From Streptacidiphilus jiangxiensis (GTDB lineage: Bacteria; Actinomycetota; Actinomycetes; Streptomycetales; Streptomycetaceae), in NCBI RefSeq assembly GCF_900109465.1, contig NZ_FOAZ01000001.1, positions 372,001 to 436,000 on the forward strand: a stretch of DNA of 64,000 nt. Direction: 5' to 3'. This document shows positions 54,296 to 62,779 of the stretch, piece by piece; the first letter of the stretch is position 1, and each line of letters begins with the position of its first letter. The notes under the pieces are model-generated. The model ran no database searches. It worked only from the letters and a program-made list of their open reading frames with translations, and had not been told where the DNA came from. Position numbers and translations under genes: made by a program.

Positions 54296-55171
54296 TCAGG
54301 CGAGCCCACGGCGGGCGACCGCGGGAGCACGGGTTCCTCGGATGGAAGCGACCATGTCGAGGACCTGGCGCGTCTCGGCCACCTGGTGCACCCGGTAGAT
54401 CCGGGCGCCCAGCCAGGCCGAGACCGCGGTCGTGGCCAGCGTGCCGAGCAGCCGCTCGCCGACGGGCTTGTCCAGCGTCTCGCCGACGAAGTCCTTGTTG
54501 GACAGCGAGACCAGCACAGGCCAGCCGGTCTCCGTCATCTCCGGCAGGCGACGCGTCGCCTCCAGCGAGTGGCGGGTGTTCTTGCCGAAGTCGTGGCCCG
54601 GGTCGATGATGATCGACTCACGCGGCACGCCCAGCGCCAGTGCCCGCTCCGCCTCGCCGCTGACGGTGCGCTCGAGGATGTCCGCCATGACGTCCGCGTA
54701 TTCGATCCGGTGCGGCCGTGTACGCGGTTCGGCGCCTCCGGCGTGTGTACAGACCAGTCCCACCCGGTGCGTGGCGGCGACCTCGGCGAGCTTCGGGTCG
54801 ACCCCGCCCCAGGCGTCGTTGAGCAGGTCCGCGCCGACCGCGCAGACGGCCTCGCCGACCTCGTGGCGCCAGGTGTCCACACTGATCACCACGTCCGGGT
54901 GGCGCTCCCGCAGCGCGGCGACGAACGGGACGGTGCGGCGCAGCTCCTCCTCGACGGTGACCTCGTCACCCGGGCCGGCCTTCACGCCGCCGATGTCGAG
55001 GATCGCCGCCCCCTCGGCGACCGCCAGGTCGGCCGCGGCGAAGGCCGGCTCGTCGGCGAAGGTGGCTCCCTGGTCGAAGAAGGAGTCCGGCGTGCGGTTC
55101 ACAATCGCCATGATCAGCAGCTCGTCCGGACCGAAGGTCCGCCGGCCGAGCTTGAGGGGCGAGCGATCCAT
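54296..55171 (-). CDS. folP2: Dihydropteroate synthase-like protein (FolP2 type)
   Basis: A 291-residue pterin-binding TIM barrel. The N-terminal pterin-binding signature reads MAIVNRTPDSFFDQG (21-35). The second canonical loop, GGESTRPG in active synthases, is GGVKAGPG here (61-68), so the p-aminobenzoate loop is missing. This matches mycobacterial FolP2, which lacks dihydropteroate synthase activity in M. leprae. The protein is more likely to bind a pterin for another purpose. ATG 55171 lies divergent from the DivIVA-like gene, and its 3' end is only 12 bp from the LOG gene's stop. Confidence 0.9.
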   Translation of the reverse strand: MDRSPLKLGRRTFGPDELLIMAIVNRTPDSFFDQGATFADEPAFAAADLAVAEGAAILDIGGVKAGPGDEVTVEEELRRTVPFVAALRERHPDVVISVDTWRHEVGEAVCAVGADLLNDAWGGVDPKLAEVAATHRVGLVCTHAGGAEPRTRPHRIEYADVMADILERTVSGEAERALALGVPRESIIIDPGHDFGKNTRHSLEATRRLPEMTETGWPVLVSLSNKDFVGETLDKPVGERLLGTLATTAVSAWLGARIYRVHQVAETRQVLDMVASIRGTRAPAVARRGLA

Positions 55172-55258
55172 GCGTCCTCCCGGGCTGGTGCGCCATGATG
55201 GCTGTCGTTACGTTTGGGGCTTGTCCATGATCCCCCACCGGCAGCCTGGAGTGGGCCT

Positions 55259-55771
55259 GTGTTCTGGTTGATCCTCGTCCTGATGGTGCTGGTCGTCGGC
55301 GCGGCCGCGCTGGCCGCGCTCGGCGCGGGCGGCTCCCTGCCGGAGGCCGAGCGCGACCGTCTGTCCGCGCGGCTGCCGCAGGACCGCCCGCTGGCCCGCA
55401 CCGATGTCGACGAACTGCGTTTTCCGATGTCGCTGCGCGGCTACCGGATGGACGAGGTCGACGACGCCCTCGACCGCATGGCCGCCGAGCTGAGCGAGCG
55501 CGAGCACCGGGTCCACGAGCTGGAGAGCGCACTGGCCGCGGCCCTCGCCGCGCCCGGCGCGGCGGGCGCGGTCGCCGCGGAGCGGCATGTCGCCTACGAG
55601 CCCACCCAGGTTGCCCTGGCGGAGCCCGCGCCGACCGCGCCGACCGAGAAGGCGTGGGCCGAGTCGGCGGAGTCCGCGGAGTCCGGGGAGTCCGCGGATC
55701 CGGCGACGCCCGAGGACGCGACCGGCGGCGATGCCGGGGAGACTGCGGCCGACGAGGACGGGCCGCAGTGA
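55259..55771 (+). CDS. DivIVA-domain membrane protein
   Basis: A 170-residue protein. One N-terminal helix (VFWLILVLMVLVVGAAALAAL, about 2-20) is followed by the DivIVA/Wag31-type segment FPMSLRGYRMDEVDDALDRMAAEL and a short coiled coil, then an acidic Ala/Ser/Glu-rich tail (SAESAESGESADPA). It may localise to the cell pole or septum. GTG 55259 is chosen (GGAG 8 nt upstream), as an opening at 55214 adds no useful sequence. Its stop overlaps the tag GTG. It matches Rv1209 in position. Confidence 0.85.
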   Translation: MFWLILVLMVLVVGAAALAALGAGGSLPEAERDRLSARLPQDRPLARTDVDELRFPMSLRGYRMDEVDDALDRMAAELSEREHRVHELESALAAALAAPGAAGAVAAERHVAYEPTQVALAEPAPTAPTEKAWAESAESAESGESADPATPEDATGGDAGETAADEDGPQ

Positions 55772-56337
55772 GCGAGGCGATCCGCGGCGAGGACGGCCGG
55801 CTGCGCTGCCCGTGGGGCCTGTCGACCCCCGACTACGTCGAGTACCACGACACCGAGTGGGGCAAGCCCGTCCACGGGGACGTCGCGCTCTACGAGCGGA
55901 TCTCCCTGGAGGCGTTCCAGTCCGGCCTGTCCTGGATCACCATCCTGCGCCGCAGGGAGGGCTTCCGCCGGGCCTTCGACGGGTTCGACCCGGAGAAGGT
56001 CGCCGCCTACGACGACTCCGACGTCGCCCGCCTGCTCGCGGACGAGGGCATCATCCGCAACCGCGCGAAGGTCCTCGCCACGATCGCCAACGCCCGCGCC
56101 CTGCTGGAGCTCGACGGCACCACCCTGGACTCCCTCGTCTGGGGCTTCGCCCCCGACCCGGCCCCGGCAGCCCCGACGAGTCTCTCCGCGGTGCCCGCGG
56201 TGACGCCGGAGTCGACGGCGCTGGCGAAGGAGCTGAAGCGCAAGGGCTTCCGCTTCGTCGGCCCGACGACCGCCTACGCCCTGATGCAGGCCTGCGGCCT
56301 GGTGAACGACCACCTGTCGGACTGCTTCGCCCGGTAG
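55768..56337 (+). CDS. tag: DNA-3-methyladenine glycosylase I
   Basis: A 189-residue base-excision glycosylase that removes 3-methyladenine. Typical motifs: LRCPWGLSTPDYVEYHDTEWG with the zinc-binding Cys and His, the SLEAFQSGLSW helix with the catalytic-site Glu, and FRFVGPTTAYALMQACGLVNDH, which holds further zinc ligands (His, Cys). GTG 55768 overlaps the previous stop (GTGA). It ends at a convergent junction with the enoyl-CoA hydratase gene, filled by repeat D. Confidence 0.95.
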   Translation: MSEAIRGEDGRLRCPWGLSTPDYVEYHDTEWGKPVHGDVALYERISLEAFQSGLSWITILRRREGFRRAFDGFDPEKVAAYDDSDVARLLADEGIIRNRAKVLATIANARALLELDGTTLDSLVWGFAPDPAPAAPTSLSAVPAVTPESTALAKELKRKGFRFVGPTTAYALMQACGLVNDHLSDCFAR

Positions 56338-56349
56338 TCGCACCCTCCC

Positions 56350-56448
56350 GGGGTGCGGGGAACCGCGCGAGGACCCCCGGTGACGGATGGCCCGTTCGCT
56401 CGTGATCCGACCGCCCTCGGTGGCTTGTCGCGCGCTTCCCCGCGCCCC
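56350..56448. repeat. Intergenic inverted repeat D between convergent genes
   Basis: Arms 56350-56370 and 56428-56448 match at 19 of 21 positions on reverse complement (GGGGNGCGGGGAA...). It carries TGGCTTGTCGCGC and CGGATGGCCC as in repeat A. It fills the gap between convergent genes. Confidence 0.8.
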
Positions 56449-56475
56449 AGGGGTGGTGCACCCGGAGGGTGTGCC

Positions 56476-57276
56476 TCAGGCCCCCGTGAAGCGGGGTGTC
56501 TCCTTGGCGAGGAAGGCGTCCACCGCGATGCGGTGGTCCGCGGACTCGCCCGCGAGGGTCTGGAGTTCCTCCTCCTTGGCCAGGGTCTCCACCAGGGTGT
56601 GGCCCGCGCCGAAGGCGACCGCCGCCTTGATCGCGCCGTAGGCGACCGTCGGGCCGTCGGCCAGCTTGCGGGCGAACGCCACCGCCTCGTCCATCAACTC
56701 CGGGCCAGGCAGCACGCGGTGCGTGAGACCGAGGGCCAACGCCTCCTCGGCCTTCACTGTCTGAGGGAACATCAGCAGCTCGACGGCCTTCGCCTGGCCG
56801 ACCAGCCGCGGCAGCGTCCACGCCGCCCCCGTGTCGGTGCTGAGCGCGACGCCGGCGAAGGACGTGTTGAAGCCGCCGTGCGCGGCGAGGAAGCGGAAGT
56901 CGCAGGCCCACGCGAGGGCCGCGCCCGCTCCCGCCGCCACGCCGTTGACCGCGGCGACGACCGGCTTGCGCATCGTCGCGATCGCGGTGACCAGCGGGTT
57001 GTAGTGCTCACGGACCGTCGACAGCGCGGGTCCGCCGCCGGCGCGCGCGGCGGCGAGGTTGCCGACGTGCTCCTTGAGGTCCTGGCCGACGCAGAACGCG
57101 CGGTCCCCGGCCCCGGTCAGCAGGACCGCACGGACCGCCGGGTTCTCGGCCGCGTCCACCGCGGCGTCACGCAGGGCCACCTTCGTCGCCGTGTCGAGCG
57201 CGTTCATCGCCTCGGGGCGGTTGATGGTCAGGGTCGCGAGCCCGTTCTCGATCTCGTAGAGAACGCTGTCGGCCAC
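56476..57276 (-). CDS. Enoyl-CoA hydratase/isomerase family protein
   Basis: A 266-residue crotonase-fold enzyme. Oxyanion-hole segments are NALDTATK with GDRAFCVGQDLKE (first) and AAVNGVAAGAGAALAWACDF (second). The position often holding a catalytic Glu after the second motif reads GVALSTDTGAAWTLPRLVG, where the usual acidic residues are partly replaced by Asp; isomerase rather than hydratase activity is possible. It probably takes part in fatty-acid or aromatic acid breakdown. ATG 57276 opens the gene; upstream is a 359-bp gap shared with the DUF3117 gene. Confidence 0.88.
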   Translation of the reverse strand: MADSVLYEIENGLATLTINRPEAMNALDTATKVALRDAAVDAAENPAVRAVLLTGAGDRAFCVGQDLKEHVGNLAAARAGGGPALSTVREHYNPLVTAIATMRKPVVAAVNGVAAGAGAALAWACDFRFLAAHGGFNTSFAGVALSTDTGAAWTLPRLVGQAKAVELLMFPQTVKAEEALALGLTHRVLPGPELMDEAVAFARKLADGPTVAYGAIKAAVAFGAGHTLVETLAKEEELQTLAGESADHRIAVDAFLAKETPRFTGA

Positions 57277-57523
57277 GTCCGTCTCCTCACTGTTCGTCCA
57301 GCTGTGTCACCGGCTGGTACCCCGGTCAGCATGACGGATCGGGCCCCCACGGGAAGATGTGACGTAGCCCACTTTCCCCCATGTTCGACCGGGAAGGCGA
57401 GGGGGACTCATGCACCCGCACAGTCCCGGCGGGGGAGGGGAACTGAGGTGCGGTCGGCGAGCGTGTTCGAGTCCGTCGGAACGTGCACGGAGGAGGCCGC
57501 TGGGGCTGGCGAGATACGTGATG

Positions 57524-57554
57524 TTGGTCATCAGACGGTCGGATGCGGGATACT
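57524..57554 (+). promoter_or_regulatory. Candidate promoter of the DUF3117 gene
   Basis: TTGGTC (57524-57529) and GATACT (57549-57554), spacer 19 bp, about 80 bp before ATG 57636. The rest of the 359-bp gap (57277-57635) between divergent genes shows no convincing gene or repeat; short frames there overlap real genes. Confidence 0.5.
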
Positions 57555-57635
57555 GGTACTCCGATCAGTGCGTTCGAAACCGGCGGTGGACGGGCCGTGG
57601 GTTCCGGTGGAGCAGGTGCAGGAAGGGGAACGAGC

Positions 57636-57803
57636 ATGGCGGCCATGAAGCCGCGGACGGGCGATGGCCCGCTTGAGGTGACCAAGGAGGGGCGGGGCAT
57701 CGTCATGCGCGTTCCGCTTGAGGGCGGCGGACGTCTGGTCGTCGAGCTGACGCCCGACGAGGCCGAGGCGCTCGGTGACGCCCTCAAGAAGGTGTGCGGC
57801 TGA
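57636..57803 (+). CDS. DUF3117 small protein (Rv1211-like)
   Basis: A 55-residue protein nearly identical in sequence pattern across actinobacteria: MKPRTGDGPLEVTKEGRG, IVMRVPLEGGGRLVVEL, TPDEAEALGDALK. Its function is unknown; it forms a small beta-rich unit with a C-terminal helix. ATG 57636 has GGAAGGGG upstream at normal spacing. It lies in the same neighbourhood as in M. tuberculosis (Rv1211 near tag). A terminator follows it. Confidence 0.93.
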   Translation: MAAMKPRTGDGPLEVTKEGRGIVMRVPLEGGGRLVVELTPDEAEALGDALKKVCG

Positions 57804-57830
57804 GCCGCACCCCCGCTCACATCCTCCGTC

Positions 57831-57865
57831 GAAGGCCCCTGTCCCGTTCCGGGACGGGGGCCTTC
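57831..57865. terminator. Terminator between DUF3117 and O-methyltransferase genes
   Basis: A 15-bp stem with one G-U pair (57831-57845 with 57851-57865), loop GTTCC, followed by TCGTCCTTTTA, between convergent genes. Confidence 0.88.
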
Positions 57866-57891
57866 GTCCTTTTAGGGTGCGGCGCGGGGCG

Positions 57892-58560
57892 TCAGCGCCG
57901 GACCGCGGCCAGCAGTCCGTCGCCGACGGGCAGCAGCGCCGGGATGAGGTCCGGGTGCTCGCGCACCTGCCGCATGAGTTCGCGGACCGCGGCCGTGCGG
58001 ACCCCGGAGAGCGCGCCCTCGAAGCAGACCGTTCCCCCAGGTCGCAGCAGGCGCAACGATTCAGCAAGGTACCCGGTGGTCTCGGCCGGGTCGCCGTCGC
58101 AGAAGACGAGGTCGTACTGCCCGTCGGCGAGCCGTGGCAGCACGTCGAGCGCGGGGCCGGGAATCAGCCGGGCGCGGCTGGGGGCGAAGCCTGCCGCCCC
58201 GTAGGCCTCCCGGGCCTGCCGCTGCAGGCCGGGCTGGATGTCGACGGTGGTCAGGATGCCGTCCGGGCGCATCCCGCGCAGCAGGCAGATCCCCGACACG
58301 CCCGCGCCGGTGCCGATCTCCACCACCGCCCGGGCGCCCGCCGCCGCAGCCAGCAGCCGCAGGGCCGCGCCGCTGCCGGGGGAGACCGGGCGCACCGAGG
58401 AGAGCAGTGACAGTTCGCGGGCGCGCACCAGCACCTGGTCCTCGACGGCGTAGGCGTCGGCGAGGGCCGCGTCCGCTTGCCCGTAGCCGCTGATGCCTTC
58501 CTCCCGCGCCGAGCCGATGGGTGTGCCGATCCGTGCTGACCAGTGCCGATTTCTGGCCAC
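57892..58560 (-). CDS. O-methyltransferase (Rv1220c-like, family 3)
   Basis: A 222-residue SAM-dependent methyltransferase. SAM-binding motif I is VVEIGTGAGVSG, motif II has LTTVDIQPGLQRQA, and DLVFCDGDPAE holds metal-binding acids. It resembles Rv1220c, which is also divergent from sigE in mycobacteria. The substrate is unknown. Start uncertain: GTG 58560 gives full N-terminal homology-length, and TAACCT lies directly upstream, so transcription probably begins at or just inside the first codons. No ribosome-binding site is seen. Confidence 0.88.
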   Translation of the reverse strand: MARNRHWSARIGTPIGSAREEGISGYGQADAALADAYAVEDQVLVRARELSLLSSVRPVSPGSGAALRLLAAAAGARAVVEIGTGAGVSGICLLRGMRPDGILTTVDIQPGLQRQAREAYGAAGFAPSRARLIPGPALDVLPRLADGQYDLVFCDGDPAETTGYLAESLRLLRPGGTVCFEGALSGVRTAAVRELMRQVREHPDLIPALLPVGDGLLAAVRR

Positions 58561-58578
58561 AGGTTAGTGGAGAGCGGC

Positions 58579-58604
58579 GGAACCGGGATCAACGCCCGGC
58601 CGTT
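58579..58604 (+). promoter_or_regulatory. Candidate ECF sigma promoter upstream of sigE
   Basis: GGAAC (58579-58583) and GTT (58602-58604, within CGTT) are separated by 18 bp. This fits the SigR/SigH-type GGAAT-N18-GTT consensus with one mismatch and broadly the SigE-type pattern. It lies about 125 bp before the sigE start and 20-45 bp from the divergent methyltransferase start. Auto- or cross-regulation is inferred. Confidence 0.5.
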
Positions 58605-58730
58605 GGAATGGGATGAGAGCCGGGTTCACACCCGGCTGCCCGCCCCGCCGGCGCACCGGATGTGCACGGATCGCCGCAGGTGGGTCGTATGGTGATTGGC
58701 TTTTATCCGGTGCTAACGGGTGGTGCGGAT

Positions 58731-59528
58731 ATGGTGGTGGCCCTGCTAGGCAGAAGAGCCGATCGAGGAGGTGTGGCTGAGGGGGGCGCCCGTTCGCGCA
58801 GTCTTCGCGGCACAGCGCCGGCCCGTAGGCCGAAGCCCGTGGTGAGTGAGTCGCAGCCCGAGAACGCGCCCGTCGACGTGACGGAGTCGCAGACCGCCTC
58901 CTTCGATGAGCAGACTGCGGCTGCCTGGACCCCTCCCAGCTGGGAGGAGATCGTCCAGACGCACAGCACCCGGGTCTACCGTCTCGCCTACCGCCTGACC
59001 GGCAACCAGCACGACGCCGAGGACCTCACCCAGGAGGTCTTCGTCCGGGTCTTCCGCTCGCTGTCCACGTACACGCCGGGCACCTTCGAGGGCTGGCTGC
59101 ACCGGATCACGACCAACCTCTTCCTGGACATGGTCCGCCGCAAGCAGCGGATCCGGTTCGACGCGTTGGCCGACGACGCCGCCGAGCGGCTCCCCAGCCG
59201 TGAGCCGTCCCCCGCGCAGCAGTTCCACGACACCCACTTCGACGCCGACGTGCAGCACGCGCTGGACAGCCTCGCGCCGGAGTTCCGGGCCGCCGTCGTG
59301 CTCTGCGACATCGAGGGCCTGTCCTACGAGGAGATCGCCGCCACCCTCGGCGTGAAGCTCGGCACCGTCCGCAGCCGTATCCACCGCGGTCGCGCGCACC
59401 TGCGCGCCGCCCTGCAGCACCGCGCCCCGGGCGCGGGCGAGGGCCGTGAGCGGCGGGCCGGAGTGGACGTGGAGGCCGAGGCCCAGCTGTTGGCCGCCGA
59501 CGCCCTGGATCGGGGGCGGTCCTCGTGA
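58731..59528 (+). CDS. sigE: ECF RNA polymerase sigma factor SigE
   Basis: A 265-residue sigma-70 family ECF factor. A variable N-terminal extension of about 80 residues is followed by region 2 ([46 protein letters not shown]) and region 4 ([43 protein letters not shown]). It likely directs envelope-stress genes. Start uncertain: ATG 58731 is chosen because it matches the approximate length of streptomycete homologues; GTG 58773 has GAGGAG but only 2 nt spacing. Its stop overlaps the GTG of rseA, the usual sigma/anti-sigma coupling. Confidence 0.94.
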   Translation: MVVALLGRRADRGGVAEGGARSRSLRGTAPARRPKPVVSESQPENAPVDVTESQTASFDEQTAAAWTPPSWEEIVQTHSTRVYRLAYRLTGNQHDAEDLTQEVFVRVFRSLSTYTPGTFEGWLHRITTNLFLDMVRRKQRIRFDALADDAAERLPSREPSPAQQFHDTHFDADVQHALDSLAPEFRAAVVLCDIEGLSYEEIAATLGVKLGTVRSRIHRGRAHLRAALQHRAPGAGEGRERRAGVDVEAEAQLLAADALDRGRSS

Positions 59529-60496
59529 GTGAGCAGCCCCGCCGCGTCCCGCGGTCGGAGGTCGGCGAGCTCCGGGTGACCCAGGTCTCCGTCGCCGTCA
59601 CCGCGCCACAGCAGCAGGAGCACCACCTCGGCGATCGTCTGGCGGCGTTCGTCGACGGCGAGCTCGACCACGGCGCGCGCGAGCGCGTCCAGGCGCACCT
59701 GGCCACCTGCCCCGACTGCCTGGCCGAGGCGGAGGAGGAGCGCCGCCTCAAGACGCGGCTGCGCGAGGTCCTGCCCCCGGAGCCCAGCGCCGTCTTCATG
59801 AGCCGCCTGATGGCCATCTCCGCCCCTGGGCAGGACAGCGACGACGTCGGCCCGCCCCAGGGCCCTTCCGGGCCCTCACGGGTGCGCTCGCTCTTCGGCA
59901 CGGCCTCTCACGGTTCCGGCGTCGGCTTCGGCGGTGCGGGCGGGCTCGGCAACGGCGGCCTGCGGGGCAGCAGCTTCGGCAACGGCGCGCTCGGCGCCGA
60001 CCACCCGCTGCCCGGCATGGACCCGCGGGCCCGGCGCGAGCGCGGCCGTGAGCCGCGAGCGGAGCGTCCCATAGCGGCCCGGCTGCGTACCGGAACGGGC
60101 CCCTCGGGCTCGATGGTCCCCGTCCAGCCCGCCGACGACCAGGCAGGCCAGACGGAGCGGACGGCGACGGTGGTCGGCCTCGCGCCGAGCGTTCCGGCCG
60201 CGCCGCGCGGGCGTCGGCTGGTCTTCGCAGCGGCCGGAGCCTTCTCCGTGGCGGCCGTCACCCTGAGCACGGCGCTCACCGGGGTCACCGCGACGTCGGA
60301 GGCGCCCCCCGGCGTCGCGCCGCTCACGGGCACCAACAACTACGTCCCGAACAACTACGCCCCCGGCGTCGGGCAGGTCGCTGCGGACGTGGCGGGTGTC
60401 GACGACGCGCGCGAGCACTACGCCGCCACCCGGCACTCGTCGGCGGCCCTGCCGACCTCGGCGCCGAACCTCTACCCGGCGGCCCAGCTGCGGTAG
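59525..60496 (+). CDS. rseA: Anti-sigma factor RseA (zinc-associated type)
   Basis: A 323-residue membrane-bound anti-sigma factor. The anti-sigma domain has [14 protein letters not shown] and the zinc motif HLATCPDC (H58, C62, C65) preceded by H33/H34. A long Gly/Arg-rich linker leads to one transmembrane helix (about 229-250, [20 protein letters not shown]), then an extracytoplasmic tail rich in Pro, Asn and Ala. It would hold SigE inactive until stress and is probably cut by a site-2-type route or redox-sensitive. GTG 59525 overlaps the sigE stop (GTGA). A strong terminator follows. Confidence 0.93.
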   Translation: MSEQPRRVPRSEVGELRVTQVSVAVTAPQQQEHHLGDRLAAFVDGELDHGARERVQAHLATCPDCLAEAEEERRLKTRLREVLPPEPSAVFMSRLMAISAPGQDSDDVGPPQGPSGPSRVRSLFGTASHGSGVGFGGAGGLGNGGLRGSSFGNGALGADHPLPGMDPRARRERGREPRAERPIAARLRTGTGPSGSMVPVQPADDQAGQTERTATVVGLAPSVPAAPRGRRLVFAAAGAFSVAAVTLSTALTGVTATSEAPPGVAPLTGTNNYVPNNYAPGVGQVAADVAGVDDAREHYAATRHSSAALPTSAPNLYPAAQLR

Positions 60497-60509
60497 TCGC
60501 AGCCACCGC

Positions 60510-60547
60510 CGCGACGGCGGCCACCCCGACGGGTGGCCGCCGTCGCG
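60510..60547 (+). terminator. Terminator of the sigE-rseA operon
   Basis: A perfect 17-bp stem (60510-60526 with 60531-60547), loop CGAC, and TTTT following. It separates rseA from htrA, so htrA must have its own promoter or depend on read-through. Confidence 0.92.
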
Positions 60548-60729
60548 TTTTCGGGGTCGGTCCGTCACACCTGTGAGGGGTGTCAGCGGGTTTCGGCGTC
60601 GCCGCGCGGCCTTGTCGGCGTCCTGTTCAGTCACCTGTTCGTTAACTGGGAACATTCACGCGGGCATAGCCCGGACCGCCCGCGACCTGTTTCAATGCCA
60701 GGGCAGCAGGCGTGGAGGAGCGGTTCGGC

Positions 60730-62073
60730 ATGGCAGCGGAGCACCAGGTGGAGGAGCCGCGGGCGCTGCAGCGCGCCGGGCGGCCCGCGCCCGCGTGGTG
60801 GAGCCACCCGGGTGGACCCGAAGCACAGTGCGGCCCCATCTTCGGCGGGTCCGCAGGGCCCGGAGACGGCGGTCCGGCATGCCGGGACGAGAACGGCGGC
60901 CAGGACGCGAAGCGGCGGTCCCGCCGCGGCACGTGCCACGACGACGCCGCGGCCTTCCGACGCCGCCCACGACCCGCGCCCGCGCTCGGCTCCCCCCGGG
61001 GTCTGCTCGTCATCGCCTTCGTCGTGCTCGTCGCCAGCCTGCTCGGGGGCGGCCTGGGCGTGGCGATCGAGGGTGCCGCCGAGGGCGGCCGGCTCACGCT
61101 GCACCAGAGCTCGGGCGCGACCAACGAGCCGGCCGGCCGCACCGCGCAGGTGCTGCACGCCGTCCTGCCGGGCGTCGTGTACCTCCAGGTCGACGCCGGG
61201 GGCCAGCGAAGCACGGGAACCGGCATCCTGCTGGACGCCAACGGCCACATCCTCACCAACAACCACGTGGTCGCCCCCGAGGGCACGGTCGGCACCGTCA
61301 CGGTCACGTTCAGCACCGGTCAACGCCACCCGGCCGCCATCATCGGCCGGGACGCCGGCAGCGACCTCGCGGTGCTGCGCGTCTCCGGCGTCTCCGGGCT
61401 CACCCCGGCGACCTTCGGCGACTCCGACAACGTCCAGGTCGGCGAGCCGGTGATGGCGATCGGGGCCCCCTACGGGCTGCGCGGCACCGTCACCTCCGGC
61501 ATCGTCAGCGCCGTGGACCGGCCGATCGTCTCGGGCAGCCTCGACTCCCCGGCGGGCCACAGCTACCTGGACGCGCTGCAGACCGACGCGCCGATCAACC
61601 CCGGCAACTCGGGCGGACCGCTGCTGGACGCCAGCGGCACGGTGATCGGGATCAACACCGTGATCCGCTCCTCCGACCCGGACAGCTCCGACCCCTACGG
61701 CAGCGACAGCACCAGCGGCAGCATCGGTCTGGGCTTCGCCATCCCGATCGACCAGGCCACGCAGGTGGCCGCGCAGCTGATCGGCAGCGGGCGGTCGACG
61801 CCGCCGAACATCGGGGTCACCCTGGACCGCGGCTTCGACGGCGGAGCCAAGGTGACCGAGGTCCGCGCCCACGGCTCCAAGCTGCGGGTCGGAGACGTGA
61901 TCACCGCGGCTGACGGCGTGGCCGTGACCGACGCCGACGACCTGATCGCACTGATCCGCGGGCGCAAGCCGACCGGCACCACGGTGCTGACCGTGCTGCG
62001 CGACGGCGCGAGCCTGCGGATCCAGGCGAAGCTCTCGTCCGGTCCCACCGACACCACCTCGACCCAGGCCTGA
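60730..62073 (+). CDS. htrA: HtrA-like serine protease with PDZ domain
   Basis: A 447-residue membrane-anchored protease for envelope protein quality control. A basic Arg-rich cytoplasmic region of about 85 residues precedes the transmembrane helix (about 92-113). The catalytic triad is His179 (NNHVV), Asp212 (GSDLAVLRV) and Ser294 (GNSGGP). A C-terminal PDZ domain follows (about 360-440, GVTLDRGF ... LRDGASLRIQAKL). ATG 60730 is preferred because GGAGGAG is 9-10 nt upstream; GTG 60712 is the alternative. Gene order sigE-rseA-htrA-tatB is conserved with mycobacteria, though here a terminator divides it. Confidence 0.94.
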   Translation: MAAEHQVEEPRALQRAGRPAPAWWSHPGGPEAQCGPIFGGSAGPGDGGPACRDENGGQDAKRRSRRGTCHDDAAAFRRRPRPAPALGSPRGLLVIAFVVLVASLLGGGLGVAIEGAAEGGRLTLHQSSGATNEPAGRTAQVLHAVLPGVVYLQVDAGGQRSTGTGILLDANGHILTNNHVVAPEGTVGTVTVTFSTGQRHPAAIIGRDAGSDLAVLRVSGVSGLTPATFGDSDNVQVGEPVMAIGAPYGLRGTVTSGIVSAVDRPIVSGSLDSPAGHSYLDALQTDAPINPGNSGGPLLDASGTVIGINTVIRSSDPDSSDPYGSDSTSGSIGLGFAIPIDQATQVAAQLIGSGRSTPPNIGVTLDRGFDGGAKVTEVRAHGSKLRVGDVITAADGVAVTDADDLIALIRGRKPTGTTVLTVLRDGASLRIQAKLSSGPTDTTSTQA

Positions 62074-62184
62074 TCGACGGCTCGTCGGCCGATTTCACAT
62101 CGCCGGTTCGCCGGGGGCAGGTACGACTTCCGGTGTCTGCGATTACCCTGGAGCCGTCCACACGTCAGCAGGGGAGCCCACCGC

Positions 62185-62652
62185 ATGTTCTTCGACATCA
62201 GCCCACTCGAGATGGTGGTGCTCGTCGTTCTCGCCGTGGTCATCTTCGGCCCGGACAAGCTCCCCAAGCTGGTCCAGGACGCGATGGGCATCATCCGCAA
62301 GATCCGCGAGTTCTCCGACAGCGCCAAGGAGGACATCCGCAAGGAGCTCGGCCCCGAGTACCAGGACTTCGAGTTCCAGGACCTCAACCCGAAGACCTTC
62401 GTGCGCAAGCAGATGCAGCGCCATGGGGACGAGTTCGGGCTGAGCGAGATCCAGGAGCTCAAGAACGGCTTCACCCGCGACGCGACCGAGGCCTCGGCCG
62501 CCGTGCGCTCGGTCCGTAACGATCCGCTGGGCAAGGTGTCCGCCGAGCCCGAGGGCGCCGCCCCGGCACAGCCCGCGCAGCCGTCGACCGGCGGCTCCGG
62601 CTCCTCCTCGGCCTCGGACGAGCGCCCGCCCTACGACCTCGAGGCCACCTGA
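62185..62652 (+). CDS. tatB: Sec-independent translocase component TatB
   Basis: A 155-residue TatB. One N-terminal helix (MFFDISPLEMVVLVVLAVVIFGP) leads into the amphipathic helix (DKLPKLVQDAMGIIRKIREF) and a charged C-terminal tail rich in Ala, Pro and Ser. TatB, with TatC, forms the receptor for twin-arginine signal peptides. ATG 62185 has AGGGGAG at normal distance. The gene follows htrA after 111 bp, as in other actinobacteria. Confidence 0.95.
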   Translation: MFFDISPLEMVVLVVLAVVIFGPDKLPKLVQDAMGIIRKIREFSDSAKEDIRKELGPEYQDFEFQDLNPKTFVRKQMQRHGDEFGLSEIQELKNGFTRDATEASAAVRSVRNDPLGKVSAEPEGAAPAQPAQPSTGGSGSSSASDERPPYDLEAT

Positions 62653-62779
62653 GCGCCGTCCGAGCGGCTCGTGCGCGGCATTCGGGCGGCACCCGACGGG
62701 CGTTTCCCCCGTCCCTACACGGTGGTCCCCTCCCGCCCCGGTAATCTTCTGCCGGGGCGGACCAAGGAGGAGGGCCGGT

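Noticed and set aside
60548-60729. ECF-type promoter before htrA (GGAAC near 60649)
   Set aside because: No CGTT or GTC is found at 16-18 bp spacing, so the match is only the -35 half.
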